DNA of 50,637 nt from Bradyrhizobiaceae bacterium (GTDB taxonomy: Bacteria > Pseudomonadota > Alphaproteobacteria > Rhizobiales > Xanthobacteraceae), in assembly GCA_003963435.1 (NCBI GenBank), contig RXJC01000351.1, positions 1-50,637 of the forward strand, read 5' to 3'. Position numbers and translations under genes: made by a program. This document shows, in pieces, positions 43,391-50,011 of the stretch (the first letter of the stretch is position 1; each line of letters opens with the position of its first letter). The notes below the pieces were generated by a model. That model saw only the letters and a list, made by a program, of their open reading frames with translations. It was not told the origin of the DNA and did not search any database.

Positions 43391-44482
43391 AGCCTTGCGA
43401 ACCGAATCTGGCGCAGCGTCCGAGGATGGCACAGATGCAAGGCTGCCCCACCAGTCGCCGATGCCGTTGCCGTCACCCATCGGCCCGGCCCCTCTGAGCA
43501 CGGCAGGTGGTGTCGCCTCGGGAGACACACGTGAGGCAGCGAATGAAGGCGTCAGTAGACTTGGTGGATTTGTTCCCGACTCAACACCTGACCCGCCGGA
43601 GACATCGGGGCGAAATGCTCCCGGCACGGCGAACGGATCAGAACTCCGAGGCGCCTCGGGAGCAAAATGCAGCGGTGGCAGCGTCGGATCGACAACCGGT
43701 GCCGGACTGAACGGGGCTCGCGAACGCGAAAGCCCAGGAGATTCCAAAGGCGTTGGGCCGGCGGGCCCGCCAATCGACGTCGGCCCTTCTGCGCCGGGAA
43801 TTGCCCTGCCGAACGGAAATTGCGACGGCGTTGCGCCTGCAGGCGGATCGCTCGGCGCGATACCCGGCGGAGGCTGCCGCTGATTGGCAGACTGCGCGGC
43901 AGAACCACCTTGGTTTCGGGGCGGCAAGCGCTCCGGCTGGAATTGACGCAGCGGCGGCACGGGTTTGCCGGGATTGTGGTACTCGAACAGGTGCCTCAGC
44001 GGGTTGATCGGTGTTCTTTCCGCCCCGTGAAGAATCTGGATATGCGCATGGAAGGCGCCACGGGCTCCGACGTCGCCTTGGGTGCCGATCTGCTGTCTTG
44101 GCTCCACGAGATCTGTCGGCTTCACACTCTGCGTCTGCGTGTGAAGTATCTCGACATGGTAGCCCGTGGGCTCCTTGCGGATCGGATCCCACTCTTCGAT
44201 GACGATACGACCAAGATGCGGGTGAACTTCCGTAACCTTGCCAAAGACAGGCGACCTGACGCTGCCATGTGGCAGCACGCCTCGCCCACGGTTCATGTCG
44301 ACCCCTACATGTGGCGTCGTACCGACGTCCCTGTCGGCACCGAAGTCGCTGGTGCCGCCGGCCCGATGGCCCTCTTCCGGCGGCTCGATCAGGTCGATGA
44401 GGCTCTGAACTACGGGATCAATAGGCACGCGGATGACTCCGTCACGACATGCGCCGGGATCGGGGGCGGACGATGCCCGCAC
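43388..44482 (-). CDS. M23-like endopeptidase with Pro-rich tail, truncated by an amber codon, putative effector
   Basis: Up to 364 aa from GTG 44482; GTG 44428 has a better ribosome site (GGAG). An M23-like domain spans about residues 52-155: H58 and D62 in PHVGVDMN, a conserved GYHVEILHTQ strand, and H145/H147 in FHAHIQI. A Pro/Ser-rich linker follows and the tail has GNGIGDWWGSL. No signal peptide. It follows the exported Cys-rich protein at 44545. The frame continues past the stop. Confidence 0.68.
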   Translation of the reverse strand: MRASSAPDPGACRDGVIRVPIDPVVQSLIDLIEPPEEGHRAGGTSDFGADRDVGTTPHVGVDMNRGRGVLPHGSVRSPVFGKVTEVHPHLGRIVIEEWDPIRKEPTGYHVEILHTQTQSVKPTDLVEPRQQIGTQGDVGARGAFHAHIQILHGAERTPINPLRHLFEYHNPGKPVPPLRQFQPERLPPRNQGGSAAQSANQRQPPPGIAPSDPPAGATPSQFPFGRAIPGAEGPTSIGGPAGPTPLESPGLSRSRAPFSPAPVVDPTLPPLHFAPEAPRSSDPFAVPGAFRPDVSGGSGVESGTNPPSLLTPSFAASRVSPEATPPAVLRGAGPMGDGNGIGDWWGSLASVPSSDAAPDSVRKA

Positions 44483-44544
44483 CCGATCACCAACCAGAAA
44501 TGTGTTGAGCTTTGAGAAGCCGGGTCACCCGCGAACGGAATCGG

Positions 44545-45309
44545 CTAGTCGGCGCAGGGAAACGCCTTGATCTTGAAGCGCCGACGGAAACTTGCCGCGA
44601 GCGCCTTTCGCATCGATTCCAACTTCGCGGCCCACACGTTCATCTTCAGATAACGGGTCGAGCAGTTGTTCCATCCAAATCCAAGCACGTCGGATCTTCT
44701 CCGCTCGTCTGCATCGGGATCACCGTGCCCCTTCTGAGAGTCAATCCTGCATCTCTCAGGATCCGCGTAGGTGCGGCATTTAGCGTCGGTCATTTCTCGC
44801 CAGAAGGCCCGAAGATCCGTTTTTCCCTCGAGCACATCGATGTAGGCCGAACAGGCGGCTACTGACGGCGTATACTCCCTAAGTGCGGCCGTTTCACCGG
44901 ACTTCGCGCGGATCAGAATGGTGTCGAACCAGCAACTGTCTTCCAGTGCCTCTATATTCAGTCTTCGGTACTCCTCGATCCCGGGAAGCGCGATGACAGG
45001 AAGACTGGCCACCCTCTCCTTGGCGAGCTGGCACTTCCGCTCAAATTCCGCCGTCGTCAACTGGCGCGGTCCACCTGGCTCGTAGGGCAGAACGAACGAA
45101 GATATGTAAGGATAGAACTTTCCATCGACGAAGACGACGTTGATGGTGTTCCGCAGCCTTGCTTCGTCATCCTTCGTCGGCTCGAACCTGGTCTCGAATT
45201 GGCAAAAAGCTCTGTCCTCCCACTGGATGGTTTTCTGGGCCGCGTAGGACGGGTTTGACAAAACCATCGTCAGCGCGGCCAGACAGATGCGATCGAAACG
45301 TTTCATCAT
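44545..45309 (-). CDS. Exported Cys-rich protein, putative immunity partner, SOS promoter
   Basis: A 254-aa protein from ATG 45309 with a signal peptide (FDRICLAALTMVLSNPSYAA). The mature part has about nine Cys (RAFCQFE, ERKCQLA, DSCWFDT, AACSAYI, AKCRTYA, ERCRID, NNCSTRY, FPCAD), so a disulfide-held periplasmic fold is likely. A perfect LexA-box promoter lies about 45 bases upstream, and the M23-like gene follows. Immunity against that endopeptidase is inferred. Confidence 0.65.
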   Translation of the reverse strand: MMKRFDRICLAALTMVLSNPSYAAQKTIQWEDRAFCQFETRFEPTKDDEARLRNTINVVFVDGKFYPYISSFVLPYEPGGPRQLTTAEFERKCQLAKERVASLPVIALPGIEEYRRLNIEALEDSCWFDTILIRAKSGETAALREYTPSVAACSAYIDVLEGKTDLRAFWREMTDAKCRTYADPERCRIDSQKGHGDPDADERRRSDVLGFGWNNCSTRYLKMNVWAAKLESMRKALAASFRRRFKIKAFPCAD

Positions 45310-45349
45310 CGAGTCCAATATTGGCCATTCGCCCTGTCGATCCGTGGCA

Positions 45350-45378
45350 CCAATAGAACAAACAAGGAACTTCATCAA
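45350..45378 (-). promoter_or_regulatory. LexA box inside a promoter, before the exported Cys-rich gene
   Basis: GAAC-AAACAAG-GAAC at 45356-45370 is a perfect operator. On the minus strand -35 TTGATG (45373-45378) and -10 TATTGG (45350-45355) are 17 bases apart. The operator fills the spacer exactly. Confidence 0.82.
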
Positions 45379-45407
45379 GCAAGACTTACTTCATCAAGCA
45401 AGACTTG

Positions 45408-45556
45408 GCCGACCCGAGCTTTCATAGTCCATCCGGCCATAGTGCTCGGTGATGCGACAGCCGCGCCGCCGCATTGGCGTCGATGGTGACGTCATGCATG
45501 ACAAGAGAACCCCATCGGCGCGAGTTGGCCGGGACCAGCAAGGGATTGGGCATGTC
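45408..45556 (-). pseudogene. Decayed portal-gene fragment at a cassette edge
   Basis: The minus strand from 45556 reads MPNPLLVPANSRRWGSLVMH then DVTI, aligning with the start of the portal C-terminal fragment (MPIPLLAPAP, HDVTI). It then jumps to the part encoding NAAARL and RMDYEGS. It is an internally deleted, frameshifted copy of portal positions about 41862-42255. It lies between two cassettes. Confidence 0.78.
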
Positions 45557-45598
45557 TTGATTCCGCGTGAAGATGGGCGGCAGAAGGGCAGCAGCGGC

Positions 45599-46354
45599 CT
45601 AATAGCCGTTGTTGCGCATGTAGTCCTGGATCATGCCGAGCAGTCCACCGGCCGTACCGCTTGCCGCGCTCGTCGCGTCACCGCGTTTATCAAAGCCTCG
45701 CATTGAGGATGCCATGGACGCGCTTGGCTCATTTGCGAACACGCCGATCGGCCGGCTGGCTTGCAACGATTGCCGCCCGCCAGGCAGTCCGCGCCAATCG
45801 CCAAATCGTTCGTTGAAAGTCGATGGATAACGAGCTGGAGCGCTTCCCGAGGCCAAAACAGGTTCAGCATCTCCGGAATCCACGCGCGTAAGACGTCGAA
45901 CGGGAACGGTGCTGGTTTCGGGGCTCCTCTCCGCGTCCGGCTCCGGATAGCCATATTCCCACACGTTTCGGCGGCTTGGCACACCCGCTCCGACGGCGGA
46001 ATCTCTGATCAGCTGCTTGATCCACGGCTGCGAGTAGTCCTCAGAGAAATCGAGGGGACCATATCCGTAGGTGACGCCGACGCCCGGCGTGCCAAACCCG
46101 ACACCAGTCTCGCTGCCCACTGTCGCCACGTTGGCCCCGATCCGTCCCCTCCCGAGAGTCCCCGCTGCCGATGGCCCCGTCAGCAGAGCCCCCAGATCAT
46201 TGGTGTATCCCGCCGACAGACTGAACCCCGGCGTACCGTAGTAGAGCTGCGGATAAAGTCTGCCGGAATTGTCTATGTAGGCCCCGACGCCCATTCCTCC
46301 CGCCGACGTCGGAATTGCAGCAGTGAATCCGCCATAGGTCCCCTTGTCGCTCAT
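45599..46354 (-). CDS. Gly-rich modular protein with RFGDW and GGLLGMIQDY tail, putative effector
   Basis: A 251-aa protein. Residues about 1-105 are Gly/Tyr/Thr-rich with beta character (GGMGVGAYIDNSGRLYPQLY, then TPGVGVTYGYG), not a family I recognise. The linker has NERFGDWRGLPG at about 180, and the last residues are GGLLGMIQDYMRNNGY. The gene is coupled (ATGA) to the membrane protein upstream. A membrane partner suggests the Gly-rich part may act on membranes. Confidence 0.6.
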   Translation of the reverse strand: MSDKGTYGGFTAAIPTSAGGMGVGAYIDNSGRLYPQLYYGTPGFSLSAGYTNDLGALLTGPSAAGTLGRGRIGANVATVGSETGVGFGTPGVGVTYGYGPLDFSEDYSQPWIKQLIRDSAVGAGVPSRRNVWEYGYPEPDAERSPETSTVPVRRLTRVDSGDAEPVLASGSAPARYPSTFNERFGDWRGLPGGRQSLQASRPIGVFANEPSASMASSMRGFDKRGDATSAASGTAGGLLGMIQDYMRNNGY

Positions 46355-46761
46355 TGGCTTTCCTCATCACTCTGGGCCTCGGCCCTTTTGCAATTCTGCT
46401 CGTAGATCCTCGAACATTTGATTGCGTAAAACACGCTGTAAACAAAGGCCGCCAATAGCAGCACGCCAAAGACCATCGCATCCGCGCGACCGGATGACAG
46501 GCAGGCCAACGCGCCGGCGAGCGCCAAATAGGGGTATCCTCTGACAAGTCGGATATAGTCTGCCTGCACAGTCAGTGGCATCGGATGCTGCAACGCCCAC
46601 ACATCGAGTGCATAACGTGCATTTTCATAGTCCTGAAACTGCGGCGGAAGATGCTCGCGTGCGGCATTGAAAACCCGCATGTACGCGAGGCCCAACCAGA
46701 TGACGGCGAACCCCGCCAAAACTGTGAAGAGAGCGACCATGATGTGCTTTCGTTGAACCAT
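46351..46761 (-). CDS. Small integral membrane protein, putative immunity partner
   Basis: A 136-aa protein with membrane helices at about residues 8-28, 76-90 and 95-113, a 45-residue outer loop and a charged tail. It overlaps the Gly-rich gene by four bases. Immunity to pore-forming toxins is usually provided by such membrane proteins. No SOS box is seen upstream. Confidence 0.6.
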   Translation of the reverse strand: MVQRKHIMVALFTVLAGFAVIWLGLAYMRVFNAAREHLPPQFQDYENARYALDVWALQHPMPLTVQADYIRLVRGYPYLALAGALACLSSGRADAMVFGVLLLAAFVYSVFYAIKCSRIYEQNCKRAEAQSDEESQ

Positions 46762-46779
46762 GCTTTACGCGAGAAGCGT

Positions 46780-46905
46780 ATGCGCCTCGCTGTTTGTCGA
46801 CAAGCCAGCCTGGCCAAACCTCGTCCATGCCGCGACGTATGGTGTCTAGGATCATGCCGAGCGGCCCCGCCGAGGGATGTCCGGTCGGTGGCCAGCCAAA
46901 GCGAG
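46780..46905 (-). pseudogene. Remnant of a cassette tail (RFGW, PLGMILD)
   Basis: The frame reads VPRFGWPPTGHPSAGPLGMI then LDTIRRGMDEVW, a weathered version of the RFGDW and GGLLGMIQDY tags. It has no start and runs into the start region of the membrane protein. It marks a further, now lost, cassette next to the portal N-terminal fragment. Confidence 0.5.
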
Positions 46906-46917
46906 GGACGGCTAACG

Positions 46918-47502
46918 TCAGAGGCCTTTAATCGTAACCCGAGATGTATCTCTCTCATCGGTCCCATTATGCGCGGTGTGCGCGACGATCCTCATGGCCC
47001 CGTTCGATTCTGCGACGTCCTGGGCCAGCAGCGCGAACTGGTCGTCGGTGAGATCGTAATAGGTCTCGCGGCTCTCCTCCTCCCGCTCTTCCCACCAGAC
47101 CTTGACGATTCCGGCTTTCGAGAGCAGCGCGTCCTTGATGAAGGAATAGAGCACCATGAAGCCGCCGTTCTGCTGCATGAAGACGTGGTTGACGTAGTCC
47201 GTCTCCTGCTGCGCGGCGGCGACGTCCTCGGGGCCGACCGGCTCGAAGCGCACCACCTCGTCGGAGCCGACGAAAATGTCCATCAATTGCGGCATCAGGC
47301 CTTCGATGGTGTCGGCGACGTCGGTCGATACCGCGCGCGAGCGGCCATCCTGCGCCGGCATGTCCTTGCTCATGTCGCCGAGATAATAGTCCATCGCATC
47401 CGCCCGCTCCTCGGCGAGCCGCGCCGCCGACATGGCGGCGAGCGCGTTGGCTTTCTCGGAGGCGAGCATTGCCTTCACTTCGGAGATCGACATCTTTGTC
47501 AT
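46918..47502 (-). CDS. Phage portal protein, N-terminal fragment
   Basis: A 194-aa protein from ATG 47502 (AAAGG seven bases upstream; ATG 47526 also in frame). MTKMSISEVKAMLASEKANA, then AVSTDVADTIEGLMPQLMDI and SKAGIVKVWWEEREEE is the wing/start region of P22/SU10-type portals. It ends at the variable linker (IVAHTAHNGTDE, then a short foreign tail and TGA). The remaining portal is encoded at 40592-42253. Confidence 0.85.
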   Translation of the reverse strand: MTKMSISEVKAMLASEKANALAAMSAARLAEERADAMDYYLGDMSKDMPAQDGRSRAVSTDVADTIEGLMPQLMDIFVGSDEVVRFEPVGPEDVAAAQQETDYVNHVFMQQNGGFMVLYSFIKDALLSKAGIVKVWWEEREEESRETYYDLTDDQFALLAQDVAESNGAMRIVAHTAHNGTDERDTSRVTIKGL

Positions 47503-47515
47503 GAGATACCTTTGG

Positions 47516-47647
47516 TCAAAATTCATTCACCGCATCGCGCAGTGAGGCAGCTTCACCAGCGCGACAGGTACGGCACCAGGGAGGCGCGTCGTCGTTCGTG
47601 TACACGCGCGTCAGACCCTTCTGAGATGCGGATACCGCCTTCGCCAT
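47516..47647 (-). CDS. 43-aa protein with CxxC, before the portal gene
   Basis: MAKAVSASQKGLTRVYTNDD then APPWCRTCRAGEAA and a helical end; the CRTC pair could bind metal. GAGG precedes ATG 47647. The stop overlaps the portal start region. It is too short for most gene callers but well placed in the late operon. Confidence 0.55.
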   Translation of the reverse strand: MAKAVSASQKGLTRVYTNDDAPPWCRTCRAGEAASLRDAVNEF

Positions 47648-47665
47648 TTGCAAACCTCAAAATGC

Positions 47666-47812
47666 TCACTGCTGCGACGTGAGTGTCGCCATCTGTCCAC
47701 GGACGAAAGTTCGGATCGCCTGCCGGACCTCTTCGACCGTGCACAGCTTCTGCTTGGTCACGATCTCAGCCACGGAATCAAGCCACACCGTGGACTTGCT
47801 GCGATCGAACAT
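47666..47812 (-). CDS. 48-aa helical protein between terminase and portal
   Basis: MFDRSKSTVWLDSVAEIVTK, then QKLCTVEEVRQAIRTFVRGQ, a compact helical protein ending in MATLTSQQ. It is 18 bases before the next small gene. Small helical proteins often sit between large terminase and portal genes in phages. No strong ribosome site. Confidence 0.5.
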   Translation of the reverse strand: MFDRSKSTVWLDSVAEIVTKQKLCTVEEVRQAIRTFVRGQMATLTSQQ

Positions 47813-47871
47813 CCGATGGATTCAAGGAAGAGCCAATACGGCAAGTATTCCATTTGCCACGCTCTCCGTTC

Positions 47872-48126
47872 TCAGAACGACATGCCGTGAAAAATGGCCG
47901 CCACCGCCAGCAACACCAGGAGGCACATTGCGAACCCGATCCAACCCGCAGCGTCCTGCCGCAATTCGATCCGTCCATCCGCGTTGCGGCGGTACCATGG
48001 CCGGCGCGGTGACGGCGTCGATGCGCCGAACGGTTCGACATAGATCCGGCCAGATGAAAGGAACGGCAAAGCAGCTCGCGCCGCGGTGTACCCGATCAGC
48101 TCAACCAGCATTCGTAGCGCCGACAT
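47872..48126 (-). CDS. Small membrane protein with its own SOS promoter
   Basis: An 84-aa protein from ATG 48126. An amphipathic N-terminal helix (MSALRMLVELIGYTAARAAL) and a C-terminal membrane helix (WIGFAMCLLVLLAVAAIF) flank a basic, Pro-rich loop. It stands alone behind a perfect LexA-box promoter, between terminase and portal genes. It may be an orphan immunity protein whose effector was lost, or an SOS-linked membrane factor. Confidence 0.6.
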   Translation of the reverse strand: MSALRMLVELIGYTAARAALPFLSSGRIYVEPFGASTPSPRRPWYRRNADGRIELRQDAAGWIGFAMCLLVLLAVAAIFHGMSF

Positions 48127-48158
48127 CGCAAAACTCACGCAGCGGTAGAGATTGCGCG

Positions 48159-48187
48159 TCTTAGAACATAACAGGAACAATTGTCAA
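48159..48187 (-). promoter_or_regulatory. LexA box inside a promoter, before the small membrane protein
   Basis: GAAC-ATAACAG-GAAC at 48164-48178 is a perfect operator. On the minus strand a consensus -35 TTGACA (48182-48187) is followed after 17 bases by CTAAGA (48159-48164), a weak -10. Confidence 0.8.
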
Positions 48188-48218
48188 CCGGAGGTTTTAT
48201 CGAAGGGCCCTCATCCCC

Positions 48219-49594
48219 TCACATCCAGCCCTGTGCGGCATACCGGATCGGCCGGTTGAACGCGGCCACCCTACCCGGCTGCTCGTAGCAGATCGCCATC
48301 AGCCCGAGCGCATCAGCAGCATGGCTCGACCAGTCGTGCTCGGGGCCGAGGCCGATGTTGCGCGTTTCGTCCTTGCGCTCGTGATAGAAGCCGAGTGCTT
48401 CGCGGCCGGGCTCGGTGGTCTCCGCGTTGAACCAGAGTTGCGGGCCGAGCCGGCGCAGCGCCTCGATGCGCATCATCGCAGCCCCCGGACCCTGGTTCTT
48501 CACCGGCGGCTCGACCTTGAAGCCGGCCTCGCGCAGATGATCCTCATAACGCTTGCCGGTGACGTTGTTGGCGGCCATGCCGTCGTGCGGGAGATAGAGC
48601 ACCGCGTTGTCATAGCCGCGCGAACGCAGCCAGTTGACGTGAAACGCCAGCACCTGGCCGACGCTCTCGTAGTAGTCCAGCACGCGGATCTCGCTCCCGA
48701 CCCACTGCACGATCCACATCGTGAAGGCGTCCGCCGCAGCGCCGGCGCCGCCGATGTCGATGAAGGCGCGCAGCGGCAACAGCGGATCGGCGGAGACCTT
48801 GCCGATCCGCCCCTGCGCGCGCGCATCCGACAGCAGCGAGGCGAAATAGGCGCCCTCGAAGGCGCGGGCATACTCGCCCTCCCAGATGTGATCGTAGCGC
48901 TCGGGATAGAGCTTCTGATCCAACAGCCGCTCCTCCGAGAGCACGTCAGGAAACCAGGGATTGTCGCGCCAGTTCGCCTTGACCACCACGGCGCCGTCTG
49001 GCTTGCGCCCGCGCAGAAAATCGTCGATCGCATCGCTCTTGCGCCTCGGATTCCAGCTCGCCCACAGCTCGGAATCCTTGACGCGGATGGTCGGCCGCAG
49101 CAGCGCAAGGCTGCGTGCGCTCAGGGATTGCGCCTCGTCGATCAGCTCGCCCACAGCTCGGAATCCTTGACGCGGATGGTCGGCCGCAGCAGCGCAAGGC
49201 TGCGTGCGCTCAGGGATTGCGCCTCGTCGATCCAGGCGATGCGAAACCCCTCCAAGGATTTGATCGACTCGGCCGTGTGATCCTGAAGTCCGCGGAAGAT
49301 GATGAGCCCGTCGCCCGGCGTCTCGATCTTGTCGCTGAACAGCTTGAAGCCGTGGCCGAGACGAAGGCTCGCGATCTTGCCTTCGATCAGACGCTTGGAC
49401 GATTGCGCCAGCGACCGCTGCGCCTCGCGAATGCAGACCGCGAGCGTGCCGCGCTCGGCCTGGCAGGTCTCGACCAGCAGCTCGCCGAAGAAATGCGATT
49501 TGCCCGAACCGCGTCCGCCATAAACGCCCTTGTAGCGCGCAGGTTTCAGCAGTGGCTCGAAGATCTTCGCGGTCGGAATTTTCAGGATCGACAA
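48219..49594 (-). pseudogene. Phage terminase large subunit, disrupted by an 89-bp tandem duplication
   Basis: The N-terminal ATPase is encoded from ATG 49594: Walker A GGRGSGKSH (residues 26-34) and Walker B RIAWIDEAQ. This frame stops within the second repeat at 49142 after 150 residues. The nuclease half continues in another frame to 48219, with acidic-site candidates in AFIDIGGAG, YLPHDGM and SSHAADALG. Removing one 89-bp unit would restore one frame of about 430 residues. As it stands, the DNA-packaging motor should not be made. Confidence 0.82.
49054..49231 (-). repeat. 89-bp perfect tandem duplication inside the large terminase gene
   Basis: Positions 49054-49142 and 49143-49231 look identical base for base by eye, both beginning CAGCTCGCCCACAGCTCGG. 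As 89 is not a multiple of three it shifts the reading frame. Perfect identity implies a recent event. Slipped-strand loss would repair the gene. Confidence 0.9.
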
Positions 49595-49613
49595 TGGCTG
49601 CGCTCACTCGGCC

Positions 49614-49943
49614 TTAAGCACCGGCCGCGCCGTCGACGCCATCCTCCGGGCGCACGATGATGCGCTCGACCCGGTGGACCGTTTCCACGCCCTCTTCGCC
49701 GCTCTCGATCGGCTGCGCCGACTTGCCCCAGCCGCGATCGAGGACGGCGTTGGCCGCGGAGAGGCGCACGGCCGGCGTCGCATCGTCGCTGCGCATGATG
49801 CCGACGAGCACCTTCAGCGCCGTCTTGGTCTGGCGCCGTGCCAGCGCGCGGATTTCGGTCGGCGTGCGCGCCCTCGGCTTTGCCTTCGGCGCCCGCAGCG
49901 CGGCCGGCTCGCTCGCGAGCTCATGTACGACGTCTTCGCTCAT
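49614..49943 (-). CDS. Phage terminase small subunit-like protein
   Basis: A 109-aa protein from ATG 49943. MSEDVVHELASEPAALRAPK, then RTPTEIRALARRQTKTALKV and AVRLSAANAVLDRGWGKSAQ resembles the short DNA-binding helical proteins encoded directly before terminase large subunits in rhizobial prophages. It ends in an acidic/Val-rich tail. It is 19 bases upstream of the large-subunit start. Confidence 0.68.
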   Translation of the reverse strand: MSEDVVHELASEPAALRAPKAKPRARTPTEIRALARRQTKTALKVLVGIMRSDDATPAVRLSAANAVLDRGWGKSAQPIESGEEGVETVHRVERIIVRPEDGVDGAAGA

Positions 49944-50011
49944 GCCACCATCTCCCACAGCACGATGGCGACAAGGCCCGCGAGCGCGAGCGAAATCAGA
50001 TAAGCAGTCAT
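49940..50011 (-). CDS. 23-aa membrane miniprotein at the head of the late operon
   Basis: MTAYLISLALAGLVAIVLWE plus three residues: essentially one membrane helix. A strong GGAGG lies five bases before ATG 50011, and its stop overlaps the next start (ATGA), so it should be translated. Role unknown. Confidence 0.5.
   Translation of the reverse strand: MTAYLISLALAGLVAIVLWEMVA

Noticed and set aside
42831..43451. Minus-strand open frame of about 206 codons
   Set aside because: Arg/Pro/Ser-rich composition typical of a wrong frame; the overlapping frame with the GGLLGMIQEY motif explains the DNA better.
48321..49280. Plus-strand open frame of about 320 codons
   Set aside because: Antisense to the terminase nuclease region; contains the tandem repeat as in-frame duplication only by chance.
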